Assembly: GCA_905182985.1 (NCBI GenBank)
Contig: CAJJDN010000139.1
Location: 138,668 to 202,667 of the forward strand
Source: Paramecium sonneborni
Taxonomy: Eukaryota > Ciliophora > Oligohymenophorea > Peniculida > Parameciidae
DNA: 64,000 nucleotides
Reading direction: 5' to 3'
A program made the translations under genes and the position numbers. Shown here piece by piece: positions 23,495 through 37,335 of this stretch. The first letter of the stretch is position 1. The number at the start of each line of letters is the position of its first letter. The notes under the pieces were generated by a model. That model was not told the origin of the DNA, searched no databases, and saw only the letters and a program-made list of their open reading frames with translations.

Positions 23495-26400
23495 GTGGTT
23501 CTCAAAGACTACTTATATTAAGAATAGTATTCTAAATGTAAGAATGATACAGATAAGCTTAAAGTAATGAATATAACAAAATAGGTTAATGGTAATATGA
23601 ATGATTTTAAAGATTTATATTTATGGTTAGTTAATTTATGATTGATTTAAGCATTAGATTTTGATTTTATGAGACGATTTTATTACTAATTATTGGTTGT
23701 TGATTAATTTTAAGTTGTAGAGGTCATAGTATGATAAGAATGTATTCCACCTAATTAAATAATCATATCATTTATTGTATCATGACTTAAATGACTTAAT
23801 AGTTAGAAAATGTTATTTTTTATTTCTGAAGACCAGATCATGGTTGTTGATTAAATTAAAATAATTATACAAGCTAAGCTACATTCAACAATTAAAATTA
23901 TATTAAATTGTAAAGTTGATTGTTCTATTTTATTTAGTACGATTTAAACTAAAGCTTCCATTGCAATATCACAAAATACAAATATTTTTATAACATTTTA
24001 TCTTATAAAATTTGATGAATTTAGAGTTGAATAATCTTCTAAAGGTGTTTTATAATTAATTAAATTTTCTCTATGCATTTTATCCATTTTTGTTCTTGCT
24101 ATATCAAAAAATTGTAAATAATCCATTTCATCCTTTTCAAGAGTATTATTAATATAAAAATCAACAATAATCTTTTCCTAATTTATATCAAGACTTAAAA
24201 GATAAGAGCCCATTGCATCTTAATTGTATCTTACTAAAAATATTCCATTCACAAATTCAAGTGATCCCAATCTTGAATTCTCCACAAAATCAGATAAGTT
24301 ATAAATATTATTAATTTAACACAATCTATTCCACTAATTTAAATATAAAGCTGCATAAACAAATGTAATTGCTTATGGATAAATTGCATAATCATAATAA
24401 TATTCAAAAACTTATATATCTTTTTAATTTGTCGAAATATTAAAATAAGATAAAACTATTAGGATTATTGAAACAATTAATAATAGAAACAATGAAATTT
24501 TAATATGTTTATATGAACGTTTATGATTTATTAAATTCTCTCCTTAAACATATGTTTATGTTCGTTCCAAATTATTTTATTAATCACATTATTATATGTT
24601 ATTTATTAGATTATTAAGACCTTATTAAATGTATTAATCTTAAGATATGTGACTTTTTAATCCTTCAACTCCTAAAAAGTTAATAGAAAATAATACTATT
24701 TAATCACCTTAAATCTATTCATATTTTTAAAAGTTTAATTCATATTCAATATCTATACTGATAGATTTAGAACTGATCACTAATTTTGATATTTATTCTT
24801 GATAATTAGGTTTTATCATTTTTATTGGAATATTTTAAATTTTAGGATCTGTAGCTTAAGCTATAGTGACTTTTGATTTAAAATTATTAAACATATTTTT
24901 AGTAGATTAAGAATAAAATAATTATTGTAATGATTTTCTGGAAGTTAATTAAATTTCCTCTTGATAAAATTATTTTACTCTTTCAAAACATTTTTTATGA
25001 TTTAATGGGAATTTCCATTAAGTCTATGTTTTTAGTGTAAATTAGTTTTGCAAAGTTAAATTCTAAAATTATAAAACTTAAGAATAAATATCATTAATAT
25101 AGAATTGAATCATGGAATTTTCCAAAAATTCATTGATCTTTAGTTGTTAGGTATAGGCATTTTCAGATTTTAAAATTAAATGTTCATAAATTTCTTTAGA
25201 AATTCCAAGTATCTAACCATCGGAATTAAACCATAATGTTTACGGAGTCAATTTTTCAATTATAATAAATTGATTAATTATAATATCATCATCTGTTAAT
25301 TAGTATGATAGATTAAATTGGCATGGTTAAATAAATTATTCATTTTTTAAAACTCCTATTATTATATTCTTAGAATTCTATGATGATTCTAAATAAGATT
25401 TAATTAATTTAAAATAAGAATCCTTCCAAAATAGAGGTAGTATATCTAACATATTTTGTGGTATAATTTTGAGATTTGGAAATGTTTATTTTAATCTTTA
25501 AGTATTAAGTTTATAAATCTTTCCAAATTCCCTCTAATAGCTAATTTGTATAACGAAGCATTAACCTAATTTATAAATGTCTTTAAAATACATGCTTCAA
25601 TTTATAGATTTAATATTTTATTCCATTAAATTTTATCAATCATTCTACTTCTTATTTATGAGGCCTAATTTAACATTTATTATAAATACTTTTTCTGAAT
25701 CAAAATAAAAATTTTGATAAAAGTTAGCTATATGTTTGATAGTTAGAATATCACTTTTGGATAGAAATTTCATTTTTTATTGATTTAAATCAATTAAATT
25801 TTCAAATTAATTTTTGTAATTTTACAATTCTTATGTAGTTTTATTTAAGCTCTTTAAAATTGAATTTATATAAGCTTATTCCTCTTAATCACTTTTTAAT
25901 TGCAGTAAAAAATCTATTTTTATTTTTGATATTTTATTTAAAATCATAATCACTTTATCTTCGACAATTAAGACTTTGGTGGCCACTTTTATATCTTCTT
26001 ATTGATTATAATAACGATTGCAATGAGAATTGAATATTTTTTTAATTGTTTATAATTTTATTTTCTGTAGATATGAGAATTATTCAGATTTAATTTTTGA
26101 TAACAGTAAAAGTCCTTACATACAATTTTTATTTTTTAAGTAATCAATGTATTAAATTTTCTAATCAAAATTATCAAAATTATTTATAATCTGAAAAATA
26201 TTAAGGTTAGCTTGTTTGATTTATGAAGCTATTAAAATTTCAATAATCTTTTTCTTTTTGTTTGATTGAACTAAATTATGAATTTAAAATTTTAATAAAG
26301 ATAACTGATTATTATCTAATATATAAGATAAAATAATCTTTTATCTAATTGCAGTTATTAAAGTAATACCTAAGATAAAATAAATCATCATTTAACACCA

Positions 26401-27189
26401 ATCTAATTTAAAAGTGTTTAATAGTATCTAAATAATTATAATAATTTATATTGATAATTAAAAAGTTGTATTATGATCTTATTTTTCAATAATGATGGAG
26501 CAATAAATAATCTTGAGTATAATTTGTATTATTTAAATAATTAAGATGCTTTATGGTATAATTGCTTTGATTAAACAAAATGAAATGTTAAAGAACATAA
26601 TTATAAAATGAATTAATGTTGAAAAGTAAGCTCCTTCAGTTTCTATAAAATAAAGCTTTGTATTGAATGAAATATTCAAGACTTCAATAGTTAATGATAA
26701 AATCATGCAAATGATAGATACTTCATTAATTGACTATAGGGATAAATTTTGAAAAGCTGCATAAAAGATTGGAATAAATAGCAAATAATGATTAATAAAC
26801 ATTAAATAATAGGTTACTGAATTGGATTGTATTAGTTTTTTCATATAACTAATTGTCAGTATGTTGATACAAACAGAGAAAGTTATTATAATTGTAGCCA
26901 TTACATAAAATACAGAAGATGAGTTAGTTGATAATAAAAAAGTAATCCTGTATCGATTTGCAATTTCTAAAATTAAGCTAAATATTGAATATTTATACTA
27001 ATTAAAATTAGGGTTGTTTGAAAGTTCAATCTGTTGTAATTCATGAAGAACCATAAAAATTTAGACAATTATAATTTATAAAATGTGATCTGAATTTCGT
27101 TCAAATACTAATTCATTCAATGTTAGAATGTAATGTTTTGAAATTGCTTTCAATTACTTATAAGTCTTTAAGAGTACTTTGTCAATCAT
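22701..27189 (-). CDS. Giant multi-pass membrane protein, TmcB/TmcC-like (paralogue 2)
   Basis: A 1468-residue product from ATG 27187-27189 (MIDKVLLKTYKQLKAI) to TGA 22701-22703. Introns include one at the end of the SEK segment (25 nt), one of 32 nt ending before REFGKIYKLN, and 22861-22885 (25 nt). The spliced length is an exact multiple of three. The N-terminal third has about eight to ten hydrophobic segments. A central soluble part follows, with a PAS-like stretch (TPQTLWFNSDGQILGISKEIY) and the conserved-looking WKFPLNHKKCFE. A second membrane block contains ISLFLLLIVSIILIVLSYF, IILIVECSLACIIIL, LPLTYFVIFITLSLSVSFL and a last helix near SLAIISVEFLIWYYI. This layout recalls the tiny-macrocysts (TmcB/TmcC) PAS membrane proteins abundant in ciliates; that assignment is from memory of the architecture. 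It is homologous throughout to its upstream neighbour and starts 55 bp after that gene's stop. Confidence 0.75.
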
Positions 27190-27244
27190 TTAATTTTAAT
27201 TTAAATAGCTTTTTATATTAAAATTGAAACACAAGTATTAAATT

Positions 27245-30200
27245 TCATTTAATCTGTATTAGTTGGGAGTACAACAATTTATTAAACCCTTTTTGTTAAA
27301 TTAAAGTAGGTGGAAACAAAGTAGCAATCAATTTCAACTGATTTATTCTGTTATATTATTTGTTAATCCAATATCCTGATAAAAATGAAGTAAAGATAAG
27401 AAATCTAAATTATAAGTAATATTTACGCCACAGATGATGAGATTAAATAAATCAATATTTAATTCGATAATTTATTACTTAATATCTAAGTCTCTGTAAA
27501 AATGTCTAAAAAGCAAAAATAAATGCAAGTTTATAGTTCAATAAAGTATTGCAAAAATAAATGGCCATGTATTTGTAATTTTAGAAAATAATTTGAATGA
27601 CTCTAATCATATTCATAACGTTAATTTACTTGCTCAAAGTTGAATTCTTATTTAGATAATTTATTTAAGTCTTAAATAATTCCATATATGCCTTTATCAA
27701 TTAATGTTTAATAATTTTCACTTTCATAATATTCTTTTTATATATTTTCTATTTTGCAAAAACTCAATATACTAGAGTAGTAAGTACAAAGATCATCATT
27801 AAAAATGTCAATCAACTATTATTAAAATGTTTAATTATAGGAGCTTGTAATAACAAGTTCATTATTAATTTAATCTGAAAGATTCAACAAAACATCAATA
27901 TTATTGAAAAAGAATTCAACATGATCAGTTTAATTAATATATTCAATAGAAGTATTGTTTTAAATGAGATGTTCAGTTTTTATAACTTCTCCTACAATTA
28001 CAGCAGAATCAAGCCTTGATTTCAATTTCAAATATTTCATTGTAAGTATAAGACTACTTTAATATTAACTATTATATAATTTGGATACCAATTAGGAGCC
28101 AAATATAAATAATATAAGTTCAACACCTACTATCAATGATAAAATTATTAATAAAGTGTACTTTTCACTATAATGATCTAATTTGCTTAAAGGGTTATTC
28201 TTAGCTTAATTTGTAATAATTTTTTCACTTTATTTTTAAACAAGAGGTTCATCTTTTTATTAAATTTGATTCAATAATAATTTTTATAATTATTCTTTCT
28301 AATAGTTTAATATTTCTAATTACTCTTAAATAATTTTAATATTTAAATATTATAGCAATCGTATAAGCTTGGTTTCTGTCCTTAACAATTTACAATTGAC
28401 AATAAAAAAAACAATTATCAGAATTAATATTACCATAGAAGAATATACACAAAAGATGAATGTCCTATCCTCAAATTAATCAAAAGAATCTTCAGTAGAT
28501 TTAATCACTTCATCTAATATAAAATTGTGGAATTTGTATATCTTTAACATATTTTAACGAATTATCCCATTTGTTTTAAGTATATCTGGATCAAAAGTTG
28601 AAATATTCTTAAAATCTGTCTTTTTAAATTATCTAACCAAAGCTTCTCTCATTATTGCATAAAATTCATAATAATCCAAATATTATTAAACTTTTATATC
28701 ATTTTTATAGCTTATTAAATCGATGTTTTCAAAACCCAATTAAATACTTTTTCTACTGAGATTCATTGAATATTCTTCATGAACACTTCCCCAAAAATCA
28801 AAAACATATATCAATTAATTTTATCTTTTATATTCTAAAAAGGGACTTATAATATAAAGCTTGTTTTAAATACAATATTAATTCCACATTAACATAAAAG
28901 AAGCTCCAATATTAAATGTCATTGCCTAAGGAGTATTTAAAAAATTAACATCATTTTGATAGTTAATCATATTAGCATAATTTAATTGATAACTTACAAT
29001 TAAAGCAACTGTGGTTACTAAAATCATTAATATGACAATCCAAATGTTATATTTTAAAGGAGTGTATAATTTCTTACTTTTTATTAGGTTAGAAATGAAT
29101 TCATAATCAGATTGTAGTCCTTCAAATTGTTATTCATTGATAATTAATGATTAATTTTAAATATCTTCTATTAAAGGAATCTAGGTTATTTTTTCCTATT
29201 AAAATTCTTCTATTTATTTATATCTCAAAACAAAGTAGTTAGTCTCTGATTCTATATATTTTTATTATACAAATTCTAAAGATCCTTCAAAATCTATACT
29301 CTTCATCCTAGAAGGAGGAACAACAAGTGCTTGTATTTGATTCATTATTTATTTTTGCATAATCTTAATTTTCACATTTTTTATGATAGGCATTTCATCT
29401 GTTAATTTATGTTATTTTGAAGAAACTAATCTTTTTGTGGATGATGAATAAAAGATTTTTTTAAATTATGATGATATAGTTCCTTCATCATTTACAAGTC
29501 CTAATGCTTAAGTTTATTCAAGGCATTTTTTATGATTTACTGGAAATTACCATCTTGAAGAAATATTCACTGTTTATTAAAATGTTCCTAATTAATATTG
29601 AGCTGCCAAATCTTAAATATGAGAATATATTTCTGGAAGATAATACTATATCATGCCTGACTATATGAATTCAGAAACTACTAACTTTTTAGTAAAAACA
29701 TTATCACTTTTTGAAATTAAAAATTCGTATATTTATTAGGAAATACCTAATACTTTTCCTTCTGAATCAAATATTGCAAAATGATTAGGTTAGTTTTTAA
29801 GCACCAATAAATTTTACAAGATTATATCATCTTTGCTTATTGTAACATAAATGTATAAATTACATTCAACCAAATACTCATTTTTATAAAAATATAAAGT
29901 CAAAGGCTAATTTATATCTAAGCCTTAATATAAATATTAACTGACAAAACTATTATAAACAGTTTTTTAGAATTAAGGTAACAATTCTATAAGTTATTTA
30001 GGTTCCATTTATCCACCTAAAATTTAGAGAAGCCTTTTATTATTTTTATTAATTATGTTATTTGAATCCTTTATAAAGCTTGATGATAATAAAAAGGCCT
30101 CATCTATTATAATTTAAATATATTTACTTTTCTGAAATTTCATATTCATAATCTTATCATAAGCCAAAAGGTCACTTTATTTTTTCTAGAGCTCTTTAAC

Positions 30201-31733
30201 CTATCATAATATTTTTAAAATTACCTTATAATAGTTGCTGTAAAATACAAATAAAAATGAAGATACAATATTAATTGAAATTTAATCTGAATTCTTAAAT
30301 TCTAATAATCTTCCATTTTGAATATCATATTATTTTTCATATATATTCTTATATTTTTCAAGTGTTTCTAAGATCTTATTAAGTTGAATTCTAAATGACT
30401 TTAGATATTAATCCATGGCTTACTCTTTTGCCAATAATATATAAAATTAACTTTTTAAATCAATAAAATTAATTAAAAGTTGAAAATTTGATTGTTCTAA
30501 AATCAATGTTTTTATGTATAGATTAACATTAAGAGGAGATGTAATTAATTTCTCACAAGATTGAATAACATTTAATAAATTGGCTTCTAAAGTTAATTGT
30601 TGCAAGTAGCTTAAATTTATCTTCTCTATATTAATTAAATTTAGATAGAGCTGAATTTTCTTGTATTTGAAGACATGTTATAATACAGTTAATCTTTCAG
30701 GGATATTTCCATCTTTTAGAACATGTTTTTAATACTTTAAAACACTTTATTCTTAAATTTTTGTAAAAAAATGCGAGAATGACCTAAAATTGTTAACCAA
30801 TTCAAGATTGTTATAAATGCTGTATTTGAATAAATTTGGTTAAGAGTTTTTCGAAAATAATTCTTCACCCAATCTTTTTTAACGAATTGAAATTTAAATA
30901 CTAATAAATAAAATGTATATCAAAACCATATCATACCAATATTGATTTGTTAAAAGTACTACAATGTAAGATATTACGAAATTAGTAATTTGTAAATAGT
31001 ACCAACTGTTGTATTGATAACTATTAATCCTTTATGTAATCATAACAAATCTAGAAAAAAGCAAAAGAATAGGGGCTACTTAATTTTAATAATTATTTTG
31101 CACTACAAAGCAAATAATAAACTACATAAGTAATTAAAACAAATTAGCTGACCTTTAGGAGTAACAACCTTCAATTTCAATTAAACTATTTTTTATATTA
31201 CAAAAACAATATATTATTTCTAAAACTAAACCTAATATTATTCCAATAATTGACATTTCTAAGTAATTTTAAGAAATTGCAAAATTAAATGAAATATTTA
31301 AAGTGGGGAGAAAAATTATCTAATGAAAAATATTCTGCAAGTATTTGTAAAATTATCCTACCAGAATAAATTTTTCTTTCTTATCAAAATAAACAATTAT
31401 CACTGCCAAAAAATATATAACTTCAATTGAGAGCAATAATATCAAAAATAGTTCATCTCTCTCATATTTAATTAAATTAATAGTAAATTTTTATAGTAAA
31501 GACAATAGTGAACTTTGAATTAGCTTTGAAGACTAATTTTAAATATCGATTGATGTAATTAATTGTATTTCTTATAAGCCAGATATTAGAAGAAGGATTT
31601 TTGAAAAAACCAGATTAAATTATGTTGGCTCAATTTTGTTCTTCAGAATTATTTATTACATCCGTACTAAACAATTGAAGAGTAATTATCCTAATTTGTC
31701 ATTTATTTTCTTCTTTTTTTGTGTTCTCCTCAT
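27245..31733 (-). CDS. Giant multi-pass membrane protein, TmcB/TmcC-like (paralogue 1)
   Basis: A 1480-residue product from ATG 31731-31733 (MRRTQKKKKINDKLGQL) to TGA 27245-27247. Introns at 30201-30224 (24 nt) and 27405-27426 (22 nt) are required. The N-terminal membrane block includes LFLILLLSIEVIYFLAVIIV and MSIIGIILGLVLEIIYCF. The centre has a PAS-like strand pattern (PNHFAIFDSEGKVLGISQQI) and then WQFPVNHKKCLE. A second membrane block follows: YNIWIVILMILVTTVALIVS, VYSSMVILILIIVFFIV, LLIILSLIVGVELILFIF and a C-terminal helix. It aligns with the downstream paralogue along its whole length: GEVIKTEHLI versus GELIKTEYLI, and a C-terminal INQLKLIATLFPPTL versus FSQLKLIITLLPQSL. In this family the PAS region is thought to sense a cytoplasmic ligand, but no ligand can be named here. 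Confidence 0.78.
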
Positions 31734-31881
31734 ATAACTCAATAAAAATATATTTATATTAAAGCAATTTAATTATTTAAGTAAGGAGACATTGTATATA
31801 TATCATTTTAATATGATTACATAAATAAATAAAAAAAATAAAGTAAGAAATACCAAAATAAATTGAATTAAAATAATAATA

Positions 31882-34800
31882 TCATTCAAACATATCATTT
31901 TTCTTGAAATTTTAAATTATGCTGTCCTATTAGTTTTCTTCATCTGAACATCTTTCAGAAATGTAACCTCCCTGTTTCTTGACTTATTTTTCACTTTAAG
32001 ATAAATAAAGAGTTCCTAAACTTTTATCTGATTTGATTGGAGGAAAATCTATCTTTTGTGTTTCATAAACAACTTTCATAGGAAATCCATTACACATTTC
32101 ATTGGGATCAATATAAAAATTCAAATTTGATAACCAACTTTTATCTTCATTAATTTTTTATTATTATTATTATTAATTTTAATAACCAGATTTCCTTGTT
32201 CGATGGAAGGCTGATTCTCCTTCATTATTAAATTTATTTCTTCTGAATGAATTATTTTAAACAAAAGGAAATACTCTTTTTCTTATTTAACTCTTTTTTC
32301 TTCCTTTATATCTTTCAATTATTGTTTTATTTGTAATATATGCATTTTCATTAATTTCTAATTATTTTAAGTTTTTTTCTTTTTACATTTCTTTAATTCT
32401 TTTCTTAATTTTTCTTCTCTCAATAACTCTAAATAAAGTTCATTAATACCCTCTCAAAATATCAGTAATGGAATTAATGGCAAAAATATCTATTGCGAAT
32501 TATTATGCTTTTTTTCCAATCAAATCTTGATATCTAGATTCCCAAGATTTTCGAATTTAACGTAGAATAATTTTATCTTCAATTTATTCGATTCCATTAA
32601 GATCATTTTTCTTTTTTATTGCATTATAAGCTAATTGAATGCAAATATCTTTAAAATGAACCATTTAATTTTAATATATTTAAACTTGATAATCACTTAG
32701 TTTTTGAAATATTTCTGTTTTAAATAATCTCATTTTTTTTTTATGGTTATATAAATGAGATTTTATTTTTTGATTTTCTAAAAATAATATTATTTCTTAA
32801 TTTACTTGAAGTAAAATCATAATATTATGAATTTTCATCTTTAAAACCTAAAGGGGGATTAATTTCAAACATCAAAAATGCAAAATCTTCTGGTGTTATC
32901 CAACCTGTACCTTGAGGATCATAGTCAGACCATTTAAGTAAAAAGTCTTCTAATTAATAAGGATTTATAGCTGCTGTATTTTCTAATTGACATTCTTAAT
33001 ATGATTCAATTATCATAGCTAAAAATAATGAAGTCATGATAATTCTAATTAACACTAGATAACTGATAAAGAAAAAGTAACCAAAGATTGTACTACAACC
33101 TCTGGCACCTTCTAATTATAATTATTCTGGAGTTTAAGTATGACAGCCCTAAGTATCAATTGTATAATCTGTCATATACAAAGACCAATATTAACCAGTT
33201 GATATATCGATTAAAATCAAAACACCATCTAAGAAATTTGAAAATGATTTAGTTCTTTAATTTTCTTCCATAGTATATGGATATTGTGGATCTGATGAAG
33301 TGCTCCAAATAGTAGAAAATGCTTAAACACCTATTAGTGAATAAATAATTATTGTAATGGCTATAAAAACAATAACACTAAATAAAGTCGGTATCAGATC
33401 TTAGATTACATCTATAAGGACTCTCAATTACTTATTGAATTTAAATAATTTATTTGCTCTAATGATTCTAAGTGATCTGATTATAAGAGGAATTGTATAG
33501 AGTCTAGGTAAATCAAAGTTATTTCTTAAAATTAACAGAATATCAGTCATTATCAAAACTATTAAATCAACCTTATTTAATATGTCTCTAAAAAAATGCA
33601 CCCAGTAAGCCAGTAATTTTATGAACAATTCAATATGGAAAATTACTATAAAGAAAATATTCATTCCAAATAATGCCTCTTGTGTTGTAGAATTTTATTT
33701 ACCACTAAAAGTTGAACAACTAAATAACTATGAATAATTACAAAATTAAATTGGCTAATAGTAAAATTAAAATTACAAACTCAAAATAGTTATTATTAGC
33801 CAAATGATAACATAACACTCTGTATTTATTTTAAGGTTTAGGGATGATATTGATTAATTTTTTCTTTTGCATTATTTGCATCAATTGTATCCATTATCTT
33901 TGGTATTCATTTAACTATGAAAAATTAGCAATATTTTCTTTAATTGTTCTGTAATTGTTAATAATCAAACCTTTGATTAGATTGAGTAATACAATATTAA
34001 GTGAAAAAATCAATACATAAAACAATAACTAATATTAAGATGATGAATTAATTTTAGGATTGAGTCCTCTATCAGTAATGTCTGATACACTAAACATTTA
34101 TTATGTCCATCCTTCTCCGATAATTAATCTGAAGAGACAAAGCAGAGAATCTTAAAGTGTATCATAATTGCTAATATTATTAATCCATTATCCTCCTTTG
34201 GCTAAGCAGTCTTCTGAAGTGACGATTTCTTTGAACTCTTTGAGTGATACTTATGAACAAAAGTAGAGTTTACCCTTCCAAATTGTCATGCAAATAATAC
34301 TTAAAATCCATAGACTAACACCAGTAACAAAAATCATTGAAGAAAGCAATGAGATGGTTTATAATAAAGATCTGGAAATCAAATTTAGTTATTCATTTTA
34401 TGAACCTCTCTATATATATCAAAATTAATTACTCTTAACGTTATCAAAATTCTTAATGTCCTCAGAGCTCTAAATGCTTTAAGATATTAGTTCTAGTAAA
34501 TATTAAGATCATCAATTGAACTAACAACCAGGATTACAAAATCTAATTAATTGTTATTGTTCAATATATATGATTTTTGAGGTTCTAATTTATTCCAATA
34601 GAAACCTTAAGCTAAGATTTTTATTAGAGCATCTAATATAAAAAGACCAGTAAAGATATAATTAAATACATCTAGAGTTAAATTATGTTATCTGAGAGGT
34701 TTATCATATCCTAATAAAATTAAATTTAATAAGATGATGAAACTCATTCCCCAATCATAATATTTGTGTTAAATAAAATAATGTAATTTTTTTCTTAAAT

Positions 34801-37233
34801 TTGATCTATTATGTAATATAAACATTGAAGAGTTAATTAAATATTATTTAAAATTCTATTGTGAAATTGCATTAGGTAATACTTAGGAATCTTCTCCACT
34901 TTTGAAAATTTAAACTTAATAATATTTCGATTATTATCTTCTCAATATTGAATGTGATTTAGAATTATCATCTTCTTTTTCGCTATCATCAGATATTTTT
35001 GATAATCTTCCAAAAAAACGTTTTTTTTCAGATTATGAATTACTAACTTATAACAAAGAAGTTTCCTTTGTAGGTACAATTCTAGATTTATTCTAAATTG
35101 TTGAAATAACTTTTGCTGCTCTGGCTTTTGAAAGATCAGCTTCATTTTTAGCATCTTCATAATTATCAAGCATTAAAGTCAAAAATGAAGGTAGTATCAA
35201 AAATTTGCATATAAATTAAACAAAAATGAAAAAAACATATGGAATCCAAGATCCTGTTTCCAAAGTTGTATAATATATGGTTTACCATTAATCTGAACAT
35301 ATTATTATAAATAATGATGTGATTGTTTCTCTCATACTATCAAAATTTGCTCTTGGAATATATGAACCATTTAAATCATAAAATCCTAGTTCATTAAATC
35401 TTAATTATCCAGCAAAAAAGTTTCTACCCATTAAACCTATCACTAATCCATAAACAAATAAAATTAAAATCATTATGGGAATATTATTGAAAGATTTCCA
35501 AAGAGCTGATAATAAAACTCTATAATTTGACCAATTTGTTTATTAGTTAAAAACCCATAATAATCTTATTCCTTTAATTGTATTTAAAATAAATGGATGT
35601 CCTAATTAATTTAATTGAACTACTAAACATACAAAATCACATAAAAATTCCATAACAATTATAATTTTACTTTCCTTTTATTTCCATATATAAATTTTAG
35701 CTATGTCTTCAATTAAGTAAATTACTAAAAAAAATACATTCACTTTAGCTAATGTTCCTTCTAAATCATTTTTAGATGCAGATTCATCATTTAGAGATAA
35801 AACAAAAAGATTGGCTAAATATAATATACTATAAAAATATTGAGTTATTTTTGATCCTAAAATAGATTTAATCATTATTCTTATTTTTCGTGATTCATTG
35901 CTTCTTTTAGTTGAATTCATCAACATTATTATAACTCTTTGTTTACTTTTACTAAGATAATTAGGTGTCTAAAAAACAGTCTTTCTTTTTTCAGTTGATA
36001 AAGAGATTTTAGTATGACTATTAAAAAATAAAATTGGTTAAATTGGATCATCTAAATGCATTTCATATTGAGATTGTTTAAGTAATATGGCAACAACCAA
36101 ATTTTATAAAAAGAATGAACTTATAAAAATATATGTCCATAAATAACCTGTACTCATATATTTATTAAATGAATCAGCTAAATTTTATTCTATTTCTACC
36201 CATCCTTCAATAAAATGAACAATAAATAAACTAGACATTGATTATTAGATATAATCAAATTTAGTAAAATTATGTGAATATTAAATATATGGTTATTCAT
36301 AAGAGCCCAATTTACATTCATAACCAATTGAACAACTTCTACCATATCCACATAATCGAGTTGGATATTAATCTACCTCATTATTTGAATTTATGCAATA
36401 GTTTCCTAAGATTCCAGTCCATATTTACAATCCAATTACAGCAAAAACATAAAAGAAGAAACAAATTATTATGGTTATATAAAAAATTGAAATAAATGAA
36501 TGCTCTATTGTTAAACAAAATTTTCGAACTATTCTTAAAATTTTGTATTACACAAAATACTCAAGTAAGAATAGTATTCTTAAAGAATAAAAGTAAGATT
36601 GCCTTAAAAATAATGCAAAAAATAAGGCAATTCCATTTATAAATGCTATAGGGTTTCTATAATACCCATATTTACAACTCCATAATCTAAATATAGAAAT
36701 TATTCTTACCCATATGATACTATTGAAATAACCTGATGGATGCAAAATATTACATCTGCTGCAATCAAAATACTATAGATTTAATCATCTTTCAGACTAA
36801 GCCCAAATCCACTTTCTTCATTATTATAAGGTTTAATTATCAAAATGATTATACAAAATGATGTCTAATTATAGTTTGTAAATTATACAAATATATACAC
36901 AGCATATTAAAAAACACGAGATTCATTTATTAAAATGCAATATTGTCTCAATTTGTTATTCATTCCAAAATAATCCAAAGAAAATTAGCAATAATAAGAA
37001 TTTTCATTTTTTAAAAACTGTTCATCAACATTTTCTAAAAAGTTCAAACGTATATTTGTTTAAGATGGATTTGGTGAAAATATCCCTTATTCTTAGCTTA
37101 ATCTATTCATATCATTTGCTGCTTATAATTCCTTATGACTTACTATTTTCTTTGATATTTTACTTGTTATTATAATGCTTTTAAAAGGAAGATGGTAAAA
37201 TGTCTTAGACTGAAGATAAAATATCCTTTCCAT
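31882..37233 (-). CDS. Four-domain voltage-gated Ca-type channel alpha subunit (filter E/D/E/Q)
   Basis: About 1759 residues, with four repeats of six membrane segments. Pore signatures, in order: HFIEGWVE (filter Glu 36206-36208), IIMCSDQWQ (Asp 35291-35293), IIGEGWTQ (Glu 34113-34115) and ISTGQYWS (TAA-encoded Gln 33191-33193). S4 sensors are visible: RALRTLRILITLRV in repeat III and PLIIRSLRIIRANKLFK in repeat IV. The C-terminus is of the classical Cav type: an EF-hand-like DYDPQGTGWITPEDF, the INPPLGF turn and a pre-IQ/IQ-like helix (LSDYQVQIYQNQMVHFKDIC). Confirmed introns include 36687-36709 (23), 32778-32805 (28) and 32429-32449 (21); more may exist. Start MERIFYLQSKTF is the first ATG before repeat I. 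In ciliates such channels mediate the ciliary Ca spike and avoiding reaction; which current this one carries cannot be told. Confidence 0.88.
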
Positions 37234-37335
37234 AATCTCGCTCTAAGCTAAACTTTCGTTACTTTCTGAAGCAATTTAAAAAAGACTAAAGCATATAAAA
37301 ATATATAAATTTAGTATTATTCTCAAGAGTATTCA

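Noticed and set aside
27186..27189. Apparent ATGA stop/start overlap between the two giant membrane genes
   Set aside because: It appears only if the 22-nt intron at 27405-27426 is ignored. With the intron the upstream gene ends at 27245-27247 in a C-terminus that matches its paralogue, leaving 55 bp between the genes.
31882..32733. Separate small gene starting MRLFKTEIFQKLSDY
   Set aside because: Splicing a 28-nt intron at 32778-32805 joins it in frame to the repeat IV end of the channel, and its sequence is the expected pre-IQ region.
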